Shown piece by piece: positions 26,691 to 36,640 of a stretch of DNA of 64,000 nt. This DNA comes from Burkholderia cepacia ATCC 25416 (lineage in GTDB: Bacteria; Pseudomonadota; Gammaproteobacteria; Burkholderiales; Burkholderiaceae), in assembly GCF_001411495.1 (NCBI RefSeq), contig NZ_CP012983.1, positions 682,001 through 746,000 on the forward strand, in the 5' to 3' direction. Position numbers and translations under genes: made by a program. Under the pieces are notes generated by a model that did not search any database, was not told where the DNA came from, and was given only the letters and a program-made list of their open reading frames with translations. The number at the start of each line of letters is the position of its first letter. Position 1 is the first letter of the stretch.

Positions 26691-27899
26691 ATGATCAACA
26701 TCCTCGTAGCTTCCGACGATACCGCGCGGCTCACGCAGATCGCGCGCCTCGTGACCGACTGCGGACGTTATCGCGCCACACGCGCGACCGGCCGCCCGTC
26801 GCAGATCGAGCATCGCACCGACGGGCTCGACGCGTTCGACATCCTGCTGGTCGACGGCACGTCGCTCGACGCGCCCGAGCTGGCGGCCATCGAGCGGATC
26901 TGCCGGGTTCACACCGGGCTGACCTGCATCCTCGTGACGGCGGATGCGTCGCCGCACGTGCTGCTCGACGCGATGCGCGCGGGCGCGCGCGACGTGCTGC
27001 AGTGGCCGCTCGACCTGCAGGCGCTCGGCAATGCGCTCGAACGCGCGGCCGCGCAAAGCACGCGGCGCGACACCGACGATACGCGGATCGTGTCGTTCAT
27101 GTCGTGCAAGGGCGGGGCCGGCACGAGCTTCGCGGCCAGCAACATCGCCTTCGAGATCGCGGAAGGCTTCAAGCGCCGCGTGCTGCTGATCGACCTGAAC
27201 CAGCAGTTCGCCGATGCGGCGTTCCTCGTCAGCGACGAAACCCCGCCGTCGACGCTGCCGCAGCTGTGTGCGCAGATCGAGCGGCTCGACAGCGCGTTTC
27301 TCGACGCGAGCGTCGCGCGCGTGACGGAGAACTTCCACGTGCTCGCGGGCGCCGGCGACCCGGTCAAGGCCGCCGAGATGCGCGAGGACGCGCTCGAATG
27401 GATCCTCGGCGTCGCCGCGCCGCGCTACGACTTCGTGATCTTCGACCTGGGCGTCTGCATCAATCCGCTGTCGATGGTCGCGCTCGATCGCAGCGACCAG
27501 ATCCAGCTCGTGATGCAGCCCGCGATGCCGCACGTGCGCGCGGGCCGCCGGCTGCTGGAGATCCTCGTGTCGCTCGGCTACTCGACCGACCAGATGCGGC
27601 TCGTCCTGAACCGCGCGACGCGCGCGAGCGACCGGACCCGCACCGCGCTCGAGGAAGTGCTCGGCCTGCAGGCGGCCTGCACGATTCCGGACGATGTCGA
27701 CACCGTGCTCGAAGCGGTCAACCAGGGCCACCCGGTGTCGCGTCTCGCGCGCGGCACGGCGGTCGCGCGTGCGCTGCAGGGATACGCGAAGCAGCTCGTC
27801 GAAGGGGAGGTGCGCGTGGGGCGCAGCGCCACGCGCAGCGAACCGCTGATGTCCCGGCTGTTCGGCCGCAAGGCCACGCCGAAGCTCAAGTCCATGTAA
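26691..27899 (+). CDS. tadZ: TadZ/CpaE pilus-localising ATPase
   Basis: A 402-residue protein: an atypical receiver-like domain (1-120) followed by a MinD/ParA-like ATPase with the deviant P-loop SCKGGAGTSFAAS at 138-150 and VLLIDLNQQ. TadZ marks the cell site for pilus assembly. The ATG at 26691 is chosen because it starts the first beta strand (MINILVASDD). Confidence 0.9.
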   Translation: MINILVASDDTARLTQIARLVTDCGRYRATRATGRPSQIEHRTDGLDAFDILLVDGTSLDAPELAAIERICRVHTGLTCILVTADASPHVLLDAMRAGARDVLQWPLDLQALGNALERAAAQSTRRDTDDTRIVSFMSCKGGAGTSFAASNIAFEIAEGFKRRVLLIDLNQQFADAAFLVSDETPPSTLPQLCAQIERLDSAFLDASVARVTENFHVLAGAGDPVKAAEMREDALEWILGVAAPRYDFVIFDLGVCINPLSMVALDRSDQIQLVMQPAMPHVRAGRRLLEILVSLGYSTDQMRLVLNRATRASDRTRTALEEVLGLQAACTIPDDVDTVLEAVNQGHPVSRLARGTAVARALQGYAKQLVEGEVRVGRSATRSEPLMSRLFGRKATPKLKSM

Positions 27900-27917
27900 A
27901 TCTTTCGGGGAACCATC

Positions 27918-29285
27918 ATGTCATTGCGCGAACAGATGTCCTTGCACCGGGCCCAGCCGCTGGCGGCGGGCAACGAACCGGCCGGCCCGGCGCATTCGTC
28001 GGTACGCGACGCGTACCAGAAGCTGCGCCGCGAAATTCACCTGGCGGTGCTCGAGCGCGTCGAGCTGGAGCGCCTGTCGCGGATGCCGCAGGAGCAGGTC
28101 CGGCAGGAAATCGCCGCGCTGATCTCGCGCATCCTCGACGACGAACGGATGCCCGCGAACGACATCGAGCGGCGGCAGCTCGCGATCGACGTGTACGACG
28201 AGATGTTCGGCTTCGGCCCGCTCGAAGCGCTGCTGCGCGACCCCGGCATTTCCGACATCCTCGTGAACACGTACCGGCAGGTCTATGTCGAGCGCGCCGG
28301 CCAGCTCGAACTGACCGACGTGACGTTCTACGACGATGCGCACCTGATGAAGGTGATCGAGAAGATCGTGTCGCGCGTCGGGCGCCGCATCGACGAATCG
28401 AGCCCGATGGTCGACGCACGCCTGCCGGACGGCTCGCGCGTGAACGCGATCATCCCGCCGTCCGCGATCGACGGGCCGCTGATGTCGATCCGGCGCTTCG
28501 CGGTCAACCCGCTGAAGATGGACGACCTCGTGCGCTACCACAGCCTGACGCCGCCGATGGCCGAACTGCTCGATGCGCTGTCGCGCGCGAAGGTGAACGT
28601 GCTGGTGTCGGGCGGCACCGGCAGCGGCAAGACGACGCTGCTCAACATCCTGTCCGGCTACATTCCGCGCAACGAGCGGATCGTGACGATCGAGGACGCC
28701 GCCGAGCTGCAACTGCAGCAGCCGCACGTGCTGCGGCTCGAAACGCGCCCGCCGAACATCGAGGGCAAGGGCGAGATCACGCAGCGCACGCTGGTGCGCA
28801 ACGCGCTGCGGATGCGCCCCGACCGGATCATCCTCGGCGAAGTGCGCGGCGCCGAAGCGCTCGACATGCTCAACGCGATGAACACCGGCCACGAAGGCTC
28901 GCTCGCGACGATCCACGCGAACACGCCGCGCGACGCGCTGACGCGGCTCGAGAACATGATCAGCGTCTCCGGGCTGACGCTGCCGCCGAAGACGATGCGC
29001 CAGCAGATCGCATCGGCGATCTCGGTGGTCGTGCAGGCGGCGCGGCTGACGGACGGCAAGCGCAAGATCGTCAGCATCCAGGAGCTGACCGGGATGGAAG
29101 GCGACATCATCAACATGCAGGAGATCTTCACGTTCAAGCGCACGGGCGTGGACCGCGACGGCTCGGTGCGCGGCCACTTCTGCGCGACCGGCGTGCGGCC
29201 GAAGTTCGTCGAGCGGCTGCAGGCGTTCGGCATCAACCTGCCGGATTCGCTGTACGACCCGTCGCAGCGTTACGAGACGAACTGA
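27918..29285 (+). CDS. tadA: TadA/CpaF secretion ATPase
   Basis: A 455-residue hexameric ATPase of the VirB11/GspE superfamily that powers Flp export. Walker [11 protein letters not shown] at 231-240; Asp box [11 protein letters not shown]; His box region [14 protein letters not shown]. Length is normal for CpaF. It lies 18 bp after tadZ in the same operon. Confidence 0.95.
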   Translation: MSLREQMSLHRAQPLAAGNEPAGPAHSSVRDAYQKLRREIHLAVLERVELERLSRMPQEQVRQEIAALISRILDDERMPANDIERRQLAIDVYDEMFGFGPLEALLRDPGISDILVNTYRQVYVERAGQLELTDVTFYDDAHLMKVIEKIVSRVGRRIDESSPMVDARLPDGSRVNAIIPPSAIDGPLMSIRRFAVNPLKMDDLVRYHSLTPPMAELLDALSRAKVNVLVSGGTGSGKTTLLNILSGYIPRNERIVTIEDAAELQLQQPHVLRLETRPPNIEGKGEITQRTLVRNALRMRPDRIILGEVRGAEALDMLNAMNTGHEGSLATIHANTPRDALTRLENMISVSGLTLPPKTMRQQIASAISVVVQAARLTDGKRKIVSIQELTGMEGDIINMQEIFTFKRTGVDRDGSVRGHFCATGVRPKFVERLQAFGINLPDSLYDPSQRYETN

Positions 29286-29318
29286 CGACATGGCGCCGCT
29301 AACCGCCGGGGAGACCTC

Positions 29319-30296
29319 ATGAACACGATCTTTTACGCCTTTGTGATTCTCATGTTCGTCGCGGTCGTGCTGACGATCGAAGGCACCTATCAATGGTGGA
29401 ACGCGCGGCACGGCGCTGCCGCGCGCCGGATCGAGTCGCGCATTCGCGCGATGTCGGCCGGCGGTAACGTCCAGCAGGAGCGGCTGTCGATCCTGAAGAA
29501 ACGGATGCTCGACGAGTCGAAGCCGTTCGACCAGTTGCTGCTGCGCGTGCCGCGCGTGCAGGCGCTCGATCTCCTGATCCAGCAATCGGGCCTCGACTGG
29601 ACGCTGTCGAAGCTGATCGTGCTCAGCGCGGTGTTTCCGGCGATCGCGTGGCTCGCGCTGAGTTTCGCCACGTTGCCGCAGCTGGTTGCGCTGCCGATCG
29701 CGCTGTGTGCCGGATGCCTGCCGGCGATGTATGTGATGCGTGCCCGCCGGCGCCGCATGCGCAAGCTCGAACGGCAGTTGCCGGACATCTGCGACATGAT
29801 TTCGCGCGCGCTGCGTTCCGGTCATTCGTTCACGAGCACGCTCGGGATGGTGAGCGAGGAGTTTCCCGATCCGATGGGCGGCGAATTCCGGATCACGTTC
29901 GACGAGGTCAACTACGGCGTGTCGCTGCACGACGCGCTGATGAATCTCGCGACGCGCGTGCCGGTGCAGGACCTGCGCTATTTCGTGATCGCGGTGCTGA
30001 TCCAGCGCGAGACCGGCGGCAACCTGGCCGAGCTGCTCGACAGCATCTCCGCGCTCATCCGTGAGCGCTTCAAGCTGTTCGACAAGGTGCGTGTGCTGTC
30101 GGCGGAAGGGCGGCTGTCGGCGTGGATCCTCGGGCTGCTGCCGTTCGGTACGGCCGGGGCGATCGCGGTGATGAATCGCGAGTTCCTGTCGGTGCTCTGG
30201 GAAGATCCGGCCGGGATCAGGATGGTCGGCACGATGCTGGTGACGATGCTCTTTGGCCTGCTGTGGATCCGCCGCATTGTCCGGATTCGCGTCTGA
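29319..30296 (+). CDS. tadB: TadB inner-membrane platform protein
   Basis: A 325-residue GspF-domain protein with membrane helices at about 1-22, 95-145, 265-285 and 295-315, and the GspF core LPDICDMISRALRSGHSFTS. With TadC it forms the platform on which TadA works. Confidence 0.93.
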   Translation: MNTIFYAFVILMFVAVVLTIEGTYQWWNARHGAAARRIESRIRAMSAGGNVQQERLSILKKRMLDESKPFDQLLLRVPRVQALDLLIQQSGLDWTLSKLIVLSAVFPAIAWLALSFATLPQLVALPIALCAGCLPAMYVMRARRRRMRKLERQLPDICDMISRALRSGHSFTSTLGMVSEEFPDPMGGEFRITFDEVNYGVSLHDALMNLATRVPVQDLRYFVIAVLIQRETGGNLAELLDSISALIRERFKLFDKVRVLSAEGRLSAWILGLLPFGTAGAIAVMNREFLSVLWEDPAGIRMVGTMLVTMLFGLLWIRRIVRIRV

Positions 30297-30332
30297 CGCG
30301 TGAGATGAATAACGAACCGTAGCGAGACTGTC

Positions 30333-31295
30333 ATGCAAAACCTGAGCGTAGTCCACGCCGTGATGCTGGGCGGCCTGTTCATCTTCGTGGCCGGCGGCGC
30401 CCTGATCGGGATGCTGCTGTTCGCGCCGCGCAATATCCAGCGCCGGATCCAGCAGGCCGGCGGCGCCGGCACGGGCCCCGGCGACAGCGACGACATGGCC
30501 TCGCGCTGGGTCGCGAAGCTGGTGGAGCTGTCCACCCCGATCTCCAGGCTGTCGGTGCCGAAGGACGGGTGGGAGAATTCGCCGTTGCGCATCCGGCTCA
30601 TGAACGCCGGCTGGCGCAACCCGAACGCGGCCGCGCTGTATTTCACCGCGAAGACGATGCTCGCGCTCGCCGTGCCGTGCGCGGTGCTGCTGGTGCTGAT
30701 CACGACCCGGCTCGGGGATCAGCGCGAACTCCTGTCGGTCATCCTCGTCGCGCTCGCCGGGATCGGCTACTACATCCCGAACATCGTGCTGTCGCAGCGG
30801 ATCAAGGTGCGTCAGCAGAAGATCTTCGAGGATTTCCCGGACGCGCTCGACCTGCTTACGGTGTGCGTCGAAGCGGGGCTGGGGCTCGACGCGGCGCTGA
30901 TGAAGGTGAGCGAGGAGCTGCGGTTCAGCAGCGAGGTGGTCTCGAGCGAACTCGACCTGCTGCTGCTCGAGATGCGCTCCGGCTTCACGAAGGAGACGGC
31001 ACTGCGCAATCTCGCGCTGCGTACCGGCGTCGAGGACATCGAGTCGTTCTGCGCGATGCTGATCCAGGCCGATCGTTTCGGCACGAGCATCAGCGAATCG
31101 CTGCGCGTGCTGTCGGACATGCTGCGCACGCGGCGCCGGATGCGCGCGGAGGAACGGGCCGCGAAGATTGCGTTGAAACTGCTGTTCCCGCTGATCTTCT
31201 GCATCTTTCCCTCGCTGATGCTGGTGCTGCTCGGGCCGGCGATGATTCACGTCTATCGCGTGCTGCTGCCGACGTTCGTCGGGATGTCGCAGTAA
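30333..31295 (+). CDS. tadC: TadC inner-membrane platform protein
   Basis: A 320-residue GspF-domain protein, core FPDALDLLTVCVEAGLGLDA and RMRAEERAAKIALKLLFPLI. It is the last gene of the Tad locus; no TadD-type TPR gene follows. Confidence 0.93.
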   Translation: MQNLSVVHAVMLGGLFIFVAGGALIGMLLFAPRNIQRRIQQAGGAGTGPGDSDDMASRWVAKLVELSTPISRLSVPKDGWENSPLRIRLMNAGWRNPNAAALYFTAKTMLALAVPCAVLLVLITTRLGDQRELLSVILVALAGIGYYIPNIVLSQRIKVRQQKIFEDFPDALDLLTVCVEAGLGLDAALMKVSEELRFSSEVVSSELDLLLLEMRSGFTKETALRNLALRTGVEDIESFCAMLIQADRFGTSISESLRVLSDMLRTRRRMRAEERAAKIALKLLFPLIFCIFPSLMLVLLGPAMIHVYRVLLPTFVGMSQ

Positions 31296-31347
31296 GCGGC
31301 GAACCGGCGTCGTGCCGGGATCGACGGAAACGTCGATGAAGGTTCAG

Positions 31348-31380
31348 CGTGCCGGGCGGCCACCCCCGCCGGCCGGCACG
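31348..31380 (+). terminator. Possible terminator hairpin after tadC
   Basis: CGTGCCGG (31348-31355) pairs with CCGGCACG (31373-31380), with further partial pairing of GCGG/CCGCC inside. It lies between the convergent tadC and serine hydrolase genes. No clear T-run follows. Confidence 0.35.
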
Positions 31381-31584
31381 GCGACAGGCTTCATGGAGGC
31401 TCCCTCCCCAGGCGGCGCCGCGAGACAGGTTGACCATAGCGGCGTCAATGCATCCTGGACCCATGGTCGGCCATGGAAGTAGCCGTAGTCCACCGCCTGA
31501 TCGGCTGCCCCCTACTGCTAACCTGAATGCCGGCGAAGTTTGCCGGCATCACGTTGTACGCGATGCAGCGGTGTTCGCGCGGCA

Positions 31585-32847
31585 TCACGGCCGCCCTTCG
31601 CTCGGCACTTCGGCCGCCTTGCTGAGCTCGCCCATGACGATCTGCGCGATCACGTTGGCCGGTGCGCGCCCATCCGGCGCGGCCGCCGTGTTCGCCCACG
31701 TGACGATCGTCGTCTTCGTGACCGGGTCGTAGCCCATGAAGGTATTGAAGCCCGGGATCTCGCCCGTATGTCCGTAGAACGTGCCGAATTCGGCCAGACC
31801 CATGCAGTAGCTGGCCGACCTCGGGTCGGACGAATCGATCGGCGTGCAACTGGCGAGCCGTTGCGCCTGAAGGTTGGCGTTCAGGTAGCCGCCGCCCACC
31901 ATCCGCTGCACGTATGCGGCCAGTTCCGTCACGGTTGAAATGCCGGAGCCCGCCGTCCACGCCCACGACGTATTCACGCGGGTCACGTTCGTCGGTTGCA
32001 GCGTGCCGTTTTTCGCGTCCGCCTGGCGTTGGGGCGACAGCGCGTCGCTGTCGGTCGTCTCGGCATTGGTGCCCCATTGATAGCCCTGCGGCGCCGGTGC
32101 CGGCAGCGACGTATCCTGCTGCGGCGGGAGCAAGGTATTGACCAGGCCGAGCGGCGCGAACAGGCGCGCGTTCATCGCATCGGCCGCGCTCATGCCGGTC
32201 AGTTGCTCGATGATGAGCCCGAGCAGCACCGTGTTCGTATTCGAGTAGCGAAAATCCGCGCCGGGCGCGAAATAGACCGGCTGGCCTTCGGCGATACCCA
32301 GCAGTTCCGACGTCGTCCACACCTTGTCCGGCTGCGCGTCGAGCGTCTGGTTGAACGCGAGATTCGTCGAATAGTTGTAGAGGCCGCTGCGCATGGTCAG
32401 CAACTGTTCGATCGTGATCGTATTGCCGTTCGGCACGTTCGCGACGAACTTGCTGACGGTGTCGCCGAGGCTCAGCCGGCCTTCCTGCACGAGCTGCAGG
32501 ATCACCGTGCCGGTCCATGTCTTGGTCACGCTGCCGACGCGAAAGTGCGCGTTCGTCGGTATCGGCGTGTTCGTGCCCCGCACGGCCGTGCCGAACGATT
32601 CGAGCCAGTTCCCCTGCGGCGATTGCACATAGACGACTGCGCCGGGTGTCTGCGTATCCGCGAGCAGTGCGTTGATCTGAGGGCGCGCCGCGTTCGCGAA
32701 CGCCGGCACGCTCGAGCCCGGCGAACTGTCGCCGCCGCATGCGGAAACGGCGATGCCGATGACCACGGCCGGTGCGACGGCCACCATGCCGTGCGCCAGC
32801 CGCCGCGATACGTTCGACAAGAACCGGGAGGTTGCTGAAGGATTCAT
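31585..32847 (-). CDS. Serine hydrolase, class C beta-lactamase/DD-peptidase fold, lipoprotein
   Basis: About 420 residues. The catalytic motifs are SVTK (Ser-x-x-Lys) in FRVGSVTKTWTG, YSN (Tyr-x-Asn) in FRYSNTNTVLLG, and HTG in FYGHTGEIPGFN. A lipobox-like VSACGGD follows the N-terminal helix, so the protein is probably lipid-anchored in the periplasm. The family includes DD-carboxypeptidases, AmpC-like enzymes and esterases (EstB). ATG at 32847 puts the signal sequence at the N-terminus. It is on the same strand as the catabolic operon but 135 bp downstream of it, so co-transcription is uncertain. Confidence 0.85.
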   Translation of the reverse strand: MNPSATSRFLSNVSRRLAHGMVAVAPAVVIGIAVSACGGDSSPGSSVPAFANAARPQINALLADTQTPGAVVYVQSPQGNWLESFGTAVRGTNTPIPTNAHFRVGSVTKTWTGTVILQLVQEGRLSLGDTVSKFVANVPNGNTITIEQLLTMRSGLYNYSTNLAFNQTLDAQPDKVWTTSELLGIAEGQPVYFAPGADFRYSNTNTVLLGLIIEQLTGMSAADAMNARLFAPLGLVNTLLPPQQDTSLPAPAPQGYQWGTNAETTDSDALSPQRQADAKNGTLQPTNVTRVNTSWAWTAGSGISTVTELAAYVQRMVGGGYLNANLQAQRLASCTPIDSSDPRSASYCMGLAEFGTFYGHTGEIPGFNTFMGYDPVTKTTIVTWANTAAAPDGRAPANVIAQIVMGELSKAAEVPSEGRP

Positions 32848-32982
32848 CGCGCGGGTCCTCCGTGGTCGTGACGTATTGCCTGCGTTGTCTTCTCCAAAAC
32901 TATAGGACAGGCGCGCCGGTGCGGGCAGCATGCATCATTCGTCCGATGAAACCGACCGGGCCCGTTCGTCCGGTCGCGGCCG

Positions 32983-33939
32983 TCACTGAAAGTGATGCAC
33001 GTACCGCAGCACCATCCGCGTGCCCTGCGGCCGGTTCCGCGCATAGGTCTCGAAATACGCGTTGAACATCAGGTGATCCTGCTGCGAGAAGCTGTACATG
33101 GCCCCCGGGCCGATCGCGAACACGGCCTCCCGCGTGCCCGGCACGTCCTGCCCGTTTTCCTTCATGTCGGTGGTCTGGCGCAGCCAGTAGCCGTTGAGCC
33201 CCAGCCGCAGGCCGGGGCGCACCTCGTACTCGGTCGCGAAGTTCGCGTGGATCGCCTGGCCGGCCTGCGTCGACGTCACGTCCGGGCCGAGCGACGTGGC
33301 CGGCCGATGGTTGGTCGTGTTCCACAGATAGTGCAGCCGCCACGACACGGTCCATTTCGGCGTGAGCCACAGCGTCGCCGCCCAGTACGGGTCGAACGAC
33401 CAGACATGGCTGCCCGGGTTGATCGCGCGCGACGGATCGTACGCGCCGGTCGGCGCGATGAACTGGAATTCCACGCGCTGCGCGAAGCGCGGGCCTTGCG
33501 CGCCCATCACCGGATCGAACTGGACGAACGGGCCGATCAGCAGGTCGCCGAAGCCGGCGCGCGCATTCAGCGCGACGTTGCCGATGCCGTCGTCGGTCCG
33601 CGCCGATGCGACCCACGGCAGGATCACGTCGAGGCCCGGATGCATGCCCGCGAACGTCAGCGGCGACTGATAGACGAGCTGGCTCAGCCCCGCGAACAGG
33701 TCGATGTCCTGCTTCGGCAACCCGACCTTGTTGCCCGCGTTGTCGTTGACGCGGCCGGCCGTGTAGTACTGCAGGTACTGCGTGCCGTACCAGCCGGAGC
33801 CGGCCGGCGGCATGCCGTCGAGGAAGCTGGTCATGCCGAGATTGACCGCCGGCAGGTCGGTTGCGCGGGCCGGCGCGCTTGCGGCCATGCCGGCGATCGA
33901 GAGGCCCGCGACGACGAGCAGGCGAGAGCCGAATTTCAT
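32983..33939 (-). CDS. Outer-membrane porin of the phenol-degradation MetA type
   Basis: About 318 residues: signal peptide ending ASAPARA, then a beta-barrel sequence of the 'MetA-pathway of phenol degradation' transporter family, ending FVLRYVHHFQ-like (…RMVLRYVHHFQ). Such proteins let hydrophobic or aromatic substrates cross the outer membrane. It is the last gene of the monooxygenase operon, 36 bp after the flavin reductase. Confidence 0.8.
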   Translation of the reverse strand: MKFGSRLLVVAGLSIAGMAASAPARATDLPAVNLGMTSFLDGMPPAGSGWYGTQYLQYYTAGRVNDNAGNKVGLPKQDIDLFAGLSQLVYQSPLTFAGMHPGLDVILPWVASARTDDGIGNVALNARAGFGDLLIGPFVQFDPVMGAQGPRFAQRVEFQFIAPTGAYDPSRAINPGSHVWSFDPYWAATLWLTPKWTVSWRLHYLWNTTNHRPATSLGPDVTSTQAGQAIHANFATEYEVRPGLRLGLNGYWLRQTTDMKENGQDVPGTREAVFAIGPGAMYSFSQQDHLMFNAYFETYARNRPQGTRMVLRYVHHFQ

Positions 33940-33975
33940 GTTCACCACCTCCTGGTTGTTTATCGGTATAACTAA

Positions 33976-34503
33976 TCAAACGGTGCGAAAAAGATCGGGG
34001 TGGTCGGCGATCGCGCGATACTGACCCGCATGAAACACGAGCGGCGCCCTGCCGAACGCGTCGAACTGCTCGATCTGGCCGATGAAGAGCAGGTGATCGC
34101 CGCCTTCGTAATGGCCGACGTTGCGGCACACGAAGCGCGCGCTCGCGCCGTCGAGGCAGGGCACGCCGCCGGCGTCCGAATCCGCGTGCGGCACGCCGTC
34201 GAACTTGTCGGCGCTGGGCGTCGCGAAGCGGCGCGACAGGTCGATCTGGTCGTGCGCGAGGATGTTGATCGCGAAATGGGTGGCCGCGACGAAATCCGGG
34301 CGGCTCGGCGCGACCTTGCGAAGGCTCCACAGCACGAGCGGCGGATCGAGCGACAGCGACGAGAACGAATTGGCGGTGAGGCCCACCTTGCGTCCGTCGG
34401 CCGCGCACGTGGTGATCACGGTGACGCCGGTCGGGAACTGCCCGAACGCGGCGCGCAGCTGCATCGGGTCGAGGGTCGGGCGGTCGGTAGCGATCGTTTC
34501 CAT
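33976..34503 (-). CDS. NAD(P)H:flavin reductase (StyB-like)
   Basis: About 175 residues of the flavin-reductase-like fold: RAAFGQFPTGVTVITTCAAD, then VGLTANSFSSLSLDPPLVLW, and a C-terminal GDHLLFIGQIEQFD. It supplies reduced FAD to the StyA-like monooxygenase whose gene ends 5 bp upstream. The ATG at 34503 begins METIATDR; longer in-frame starts would overlap the monooxygenase gene. Confidence 0.88.
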   Translation of the reverse strand: METIATDRPTLDPMQLRAAFGQFPTGVTVITTCAADGRKVGLTANSFSSLSLDPPLVLWSLRKVAPSRPDFVAATHFAINILAHDQIDLSRRFATPSADKFDGVPHADSDAGGVPCLDGASARFVCRNVGHYEGGDHLLFIGQIEQFDAFGRAPLVFHAGQYRAIADHPDLFRTV

Positions 34504-34508
34504 GCCGG

Positions 34509-35747
34509 TTACTCCGAACGCGCACTGTGTTCGCGGATGAACGCCGCGCAGGCCGACGGCTCGAACCACCACGGCGAGAACCGGCGCGGATCGTCGAAGC
34601 CGTCGACGATCGCCGCGGCGAGCGACGGCAACTGGCCGGCCGCGCCGAGCAGTTCGAGGATGTGCGGCGGCGGCGGGGTGAGCAGCGAGTTGGTCCAGCG
34701 CACGACATGCTGCGCATAAGCCCAGTAGCCTTCGAACGTCTGCTGCATCCAGTCTTCACTGAACGGCGCGGCATCGCGCGCGACGATCGCATCGAAATAT
34801 GCGTTCGCGCATTTCGCGGCGTTGTTCGAGCCTTGCCCGGTGATCGGATCGTTGACGACCACCGCATCGGCCATCCCGAACACCGTGCGGCCCGACGGCA
34901 GCCGGAAGAACGGCTTGCGCACCGTCGGCGCGAAGCGGCCGGCCAGCGTGCCGTTCGAATCGGTGAGCTCGACGTCGCGACAGCGCTCGAATTCCCACGG
35001 CACGTATTGCCGCAGGAACGACAGGCTCCGGTCCAGATGCTGCTCGGGCGTCTTCACGTCGGCCCAGCAATCGAGCGGGCCGCCCGGAATGCCTTCGAAC
35101 ACCATGATTTCGCACGGGCCCGTCGTGGTCAGCGCGGGGAATACGAAATACTCGCCGATGCCGGGCAGCAGGTTGAAGCGCACGCGCGAATACGGCTGGC
35201 TCGGCGTCATCCCTTTCACATAGGTGAGGGCCAGCGCGCGTTGCGGGCGGTCGAACGCGCTGCGCGCGTCGTCGCGGCCGAGCAGGTTGACGATCTCGCC
35301 CTTGCCGGCCGCGAGCAGCACGAGGTCGTGGCTGCGCGCCAGTTCCTCGAGTTCGGGCACGCCGATGTCGCCGATGCGCACGTCCGCGCCGCGGCGGCGC
35401 ACACTGTCGAGCCAGTCGGCCATTTTCACGCGCTGGTCGACCGACTGCGCGTAGCGGGTCAGCCGCGACGACCAGTCGATCGCCTTGCGGCCGCCGCCGT
35501 CCGGATGCGGTACCGCGATGCCGATCCCTTCGACGGACGGGCACGCTTCCTCCCAGGTGTTCAGGCCGAGGTCGCGTTCGATCTGCAGTGCGGTATGGAA
35601 CATGCACTGGCTCGACATGACCTTGCCCGTGCGGATCTGTTCGGCGTCGCGATTGGTCGCGAGCGTCACGTGGTAGCCCTGGCCGAGCAGGGCGAAGGCG
35701 AGTTGCAGGCCGGACTGGCCGGCGCCGACGATGGCGATACGTCTCAT
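34509..35747 (-). CDS. StyA-type FAD-dependent monooxygenase (styrene/indole monooxygenase family)
   Basis: About 412 residues. Dinucleotide motif GAGQSGLQLAFALLGQGYHV at 7-26, a StyA-like QCMFHTALQIERDLGLN segment near 50-70, and the FAD-contacting FGMADAVVVNDPITGQGSNN near 305. It is a group E, two-component epoxidase that takes reduced FAD from the neighbouring reductase and epoxidises styrene or indole-like double bonds. With the adjacent SDR and DLH-SnoaL genes and an AraC regulator it matches indole-oxidation clusters better than styrene clusters, which lack these partners. Confidence 0.85.
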   Translation of the reverse strand: MRRIAIVGAGQSGLQLAFALLGQGYHVTLATNRDAEQIRTGKVMSSQCMFHTALQIERDLGLNTWEEACPSVEGIGIAVPHPDGGGRKAIDWSSRLTRYAQSVDQRVKMADWLDSVRRRGADVRIGDIGVPELEELARSHDLVLLAAGKGEIVNLLGRDDARSAFDRPQRALALTYVKGMTPSQPYSRVRFNLLPGIGEYFVFPALTTTGPCEIMVFEGIPGGPLDCWADVKTPEQHLDRSLSFLRQYVPWEFERCRDVELTDSNGTLAGRFAPTVRKPFFRLPSGRTVFGMADAVVVNDPITGQGSNNAAKCANAYFDAIVARDAAPFSEDWMQQTFEGYWAYAQHVVRWTNSLLTPPPPHILELLGAAGQLPSLAAAIVDGFDDPRRFSPWWFEPSACAAFIREHSARSE

Positions 35748-35811
35748 GGGGATGTCCTTGGTTGGCCGGATGCCGGCCGGAATGATTGCGGGAAGCGGCG
35801 GCGGGAAACGG

Positions 35812-36600
35812 TCACTCCGCGAGCCGCGGAATGGCCGGCACCGCCTGTTCGGGGCCCATCGCGGAATAACCGCCATCGACCGCGTAGTCGGCGCCCGTCA
35901 CGAAGCTCGCCGCGTCGCTGCACAGGAACGTCACGACCTGTGCGACCTCGGACGGATCGCCGACTCGGCCGAGCAGGTGGAACGGCGCGGCGACGCGATC
36001 GGTCTTCGCGCGGTCGCCGTGCGTCAGCTCGTCCATCACGCGCGACCACGTCCATCCCGGCGATACCGAGTTGACGCGAATGCTCTCGGGCGCGAGATCC
36101 ATCGCCATGCTGCGCGTGAGCTGGCGGATCGCCGCCTTGGACGTCGGGTACAGCCAGCGGCCGGTCTGAGCGCACTCGGCCGAGATCGAGCTGAAGTTCA
36201 CGATCGCGCCGCCGCCGCGCCGGGCCATGTGCGGATGCACGGCCTTCGCGAGCATCGCGGCCGACACGACGTTGACGTCCATCGCGGCGAGCCAGTCGTT
36301 GCGGGTCGCCTGGATGCCGTTGTCGACGTAGCTGCACGCGAGGTTGACGAGCACGTCGATCGCGCCGAACCGCTCGACGATGGCCGATATCGCACGTTCG
36401 ATCGCGCGATCGTCGGTGATGTCGAGCGCGACGAACATGGCCTTGTCGCCGAGCGAACCGGCGACGCGCGCGCCGTTGTCCGCATCGAGATCGAGGATCG
36501 CGACGCATGCACCGGCGCGGCTCAGGTCCTGCGCGACCGCGGCGCCGATCAGCGTGGCGCCGCCGGTGACGATCGCGACTTTGCCAGCAAGGGCAGTCAT
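35812..36600 (-). CDS. SDR family dehydrogenase of the monooxygenase operon
   Basis: A 262-residue classical short-chain dehydrogenase: cofactor motif TGGATLIGAAVAQ (where TGxxxGIG normally stands, with Leu for Gly at one place), LACSYVDNG in the N-A-G position, and the catalytic Tyr/Lys as YPTSKAA with the Ser in FSSISAE. It may oxidise a dihydrodiol or hydroxy product of the monooxygenase. It starts 40 bp after the DLH-SnoaL gene. Confidence 0.83.
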   Translation of the reverse strand: MTALAGKVAIVTGGATLIGAAVAQDLSRAGACVAILDLDADNGARVAGSLGDKAMFVALDITDDRAIERAISAIVERFGAIDVLVNLACSYVDNGIQATRNDWLAAMDVNVVSAAMLAKAVHPHMARRGGGAIVNFSSISAECAQTGRWLYPTSKAAIRQLTRSMAMDLAPESIRVNSVSPGWTWSRVMDELTHGDRAKTDRVAAPFHLLGRVGDPSEVAQVVTFLCSDAASFVTGADYAVDGGYSAMGPEQAVPAIPRLAE

Positions 36601-36640
36601 GGGGTGTCTCCGTGAATCGTGAGGTGAGGGAGGGGGCGCG

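Noticed and set aside
27921..31250. 1109-codon open frame on - strand
   Set aside because: Antisense to tadA, tadB and tadC.
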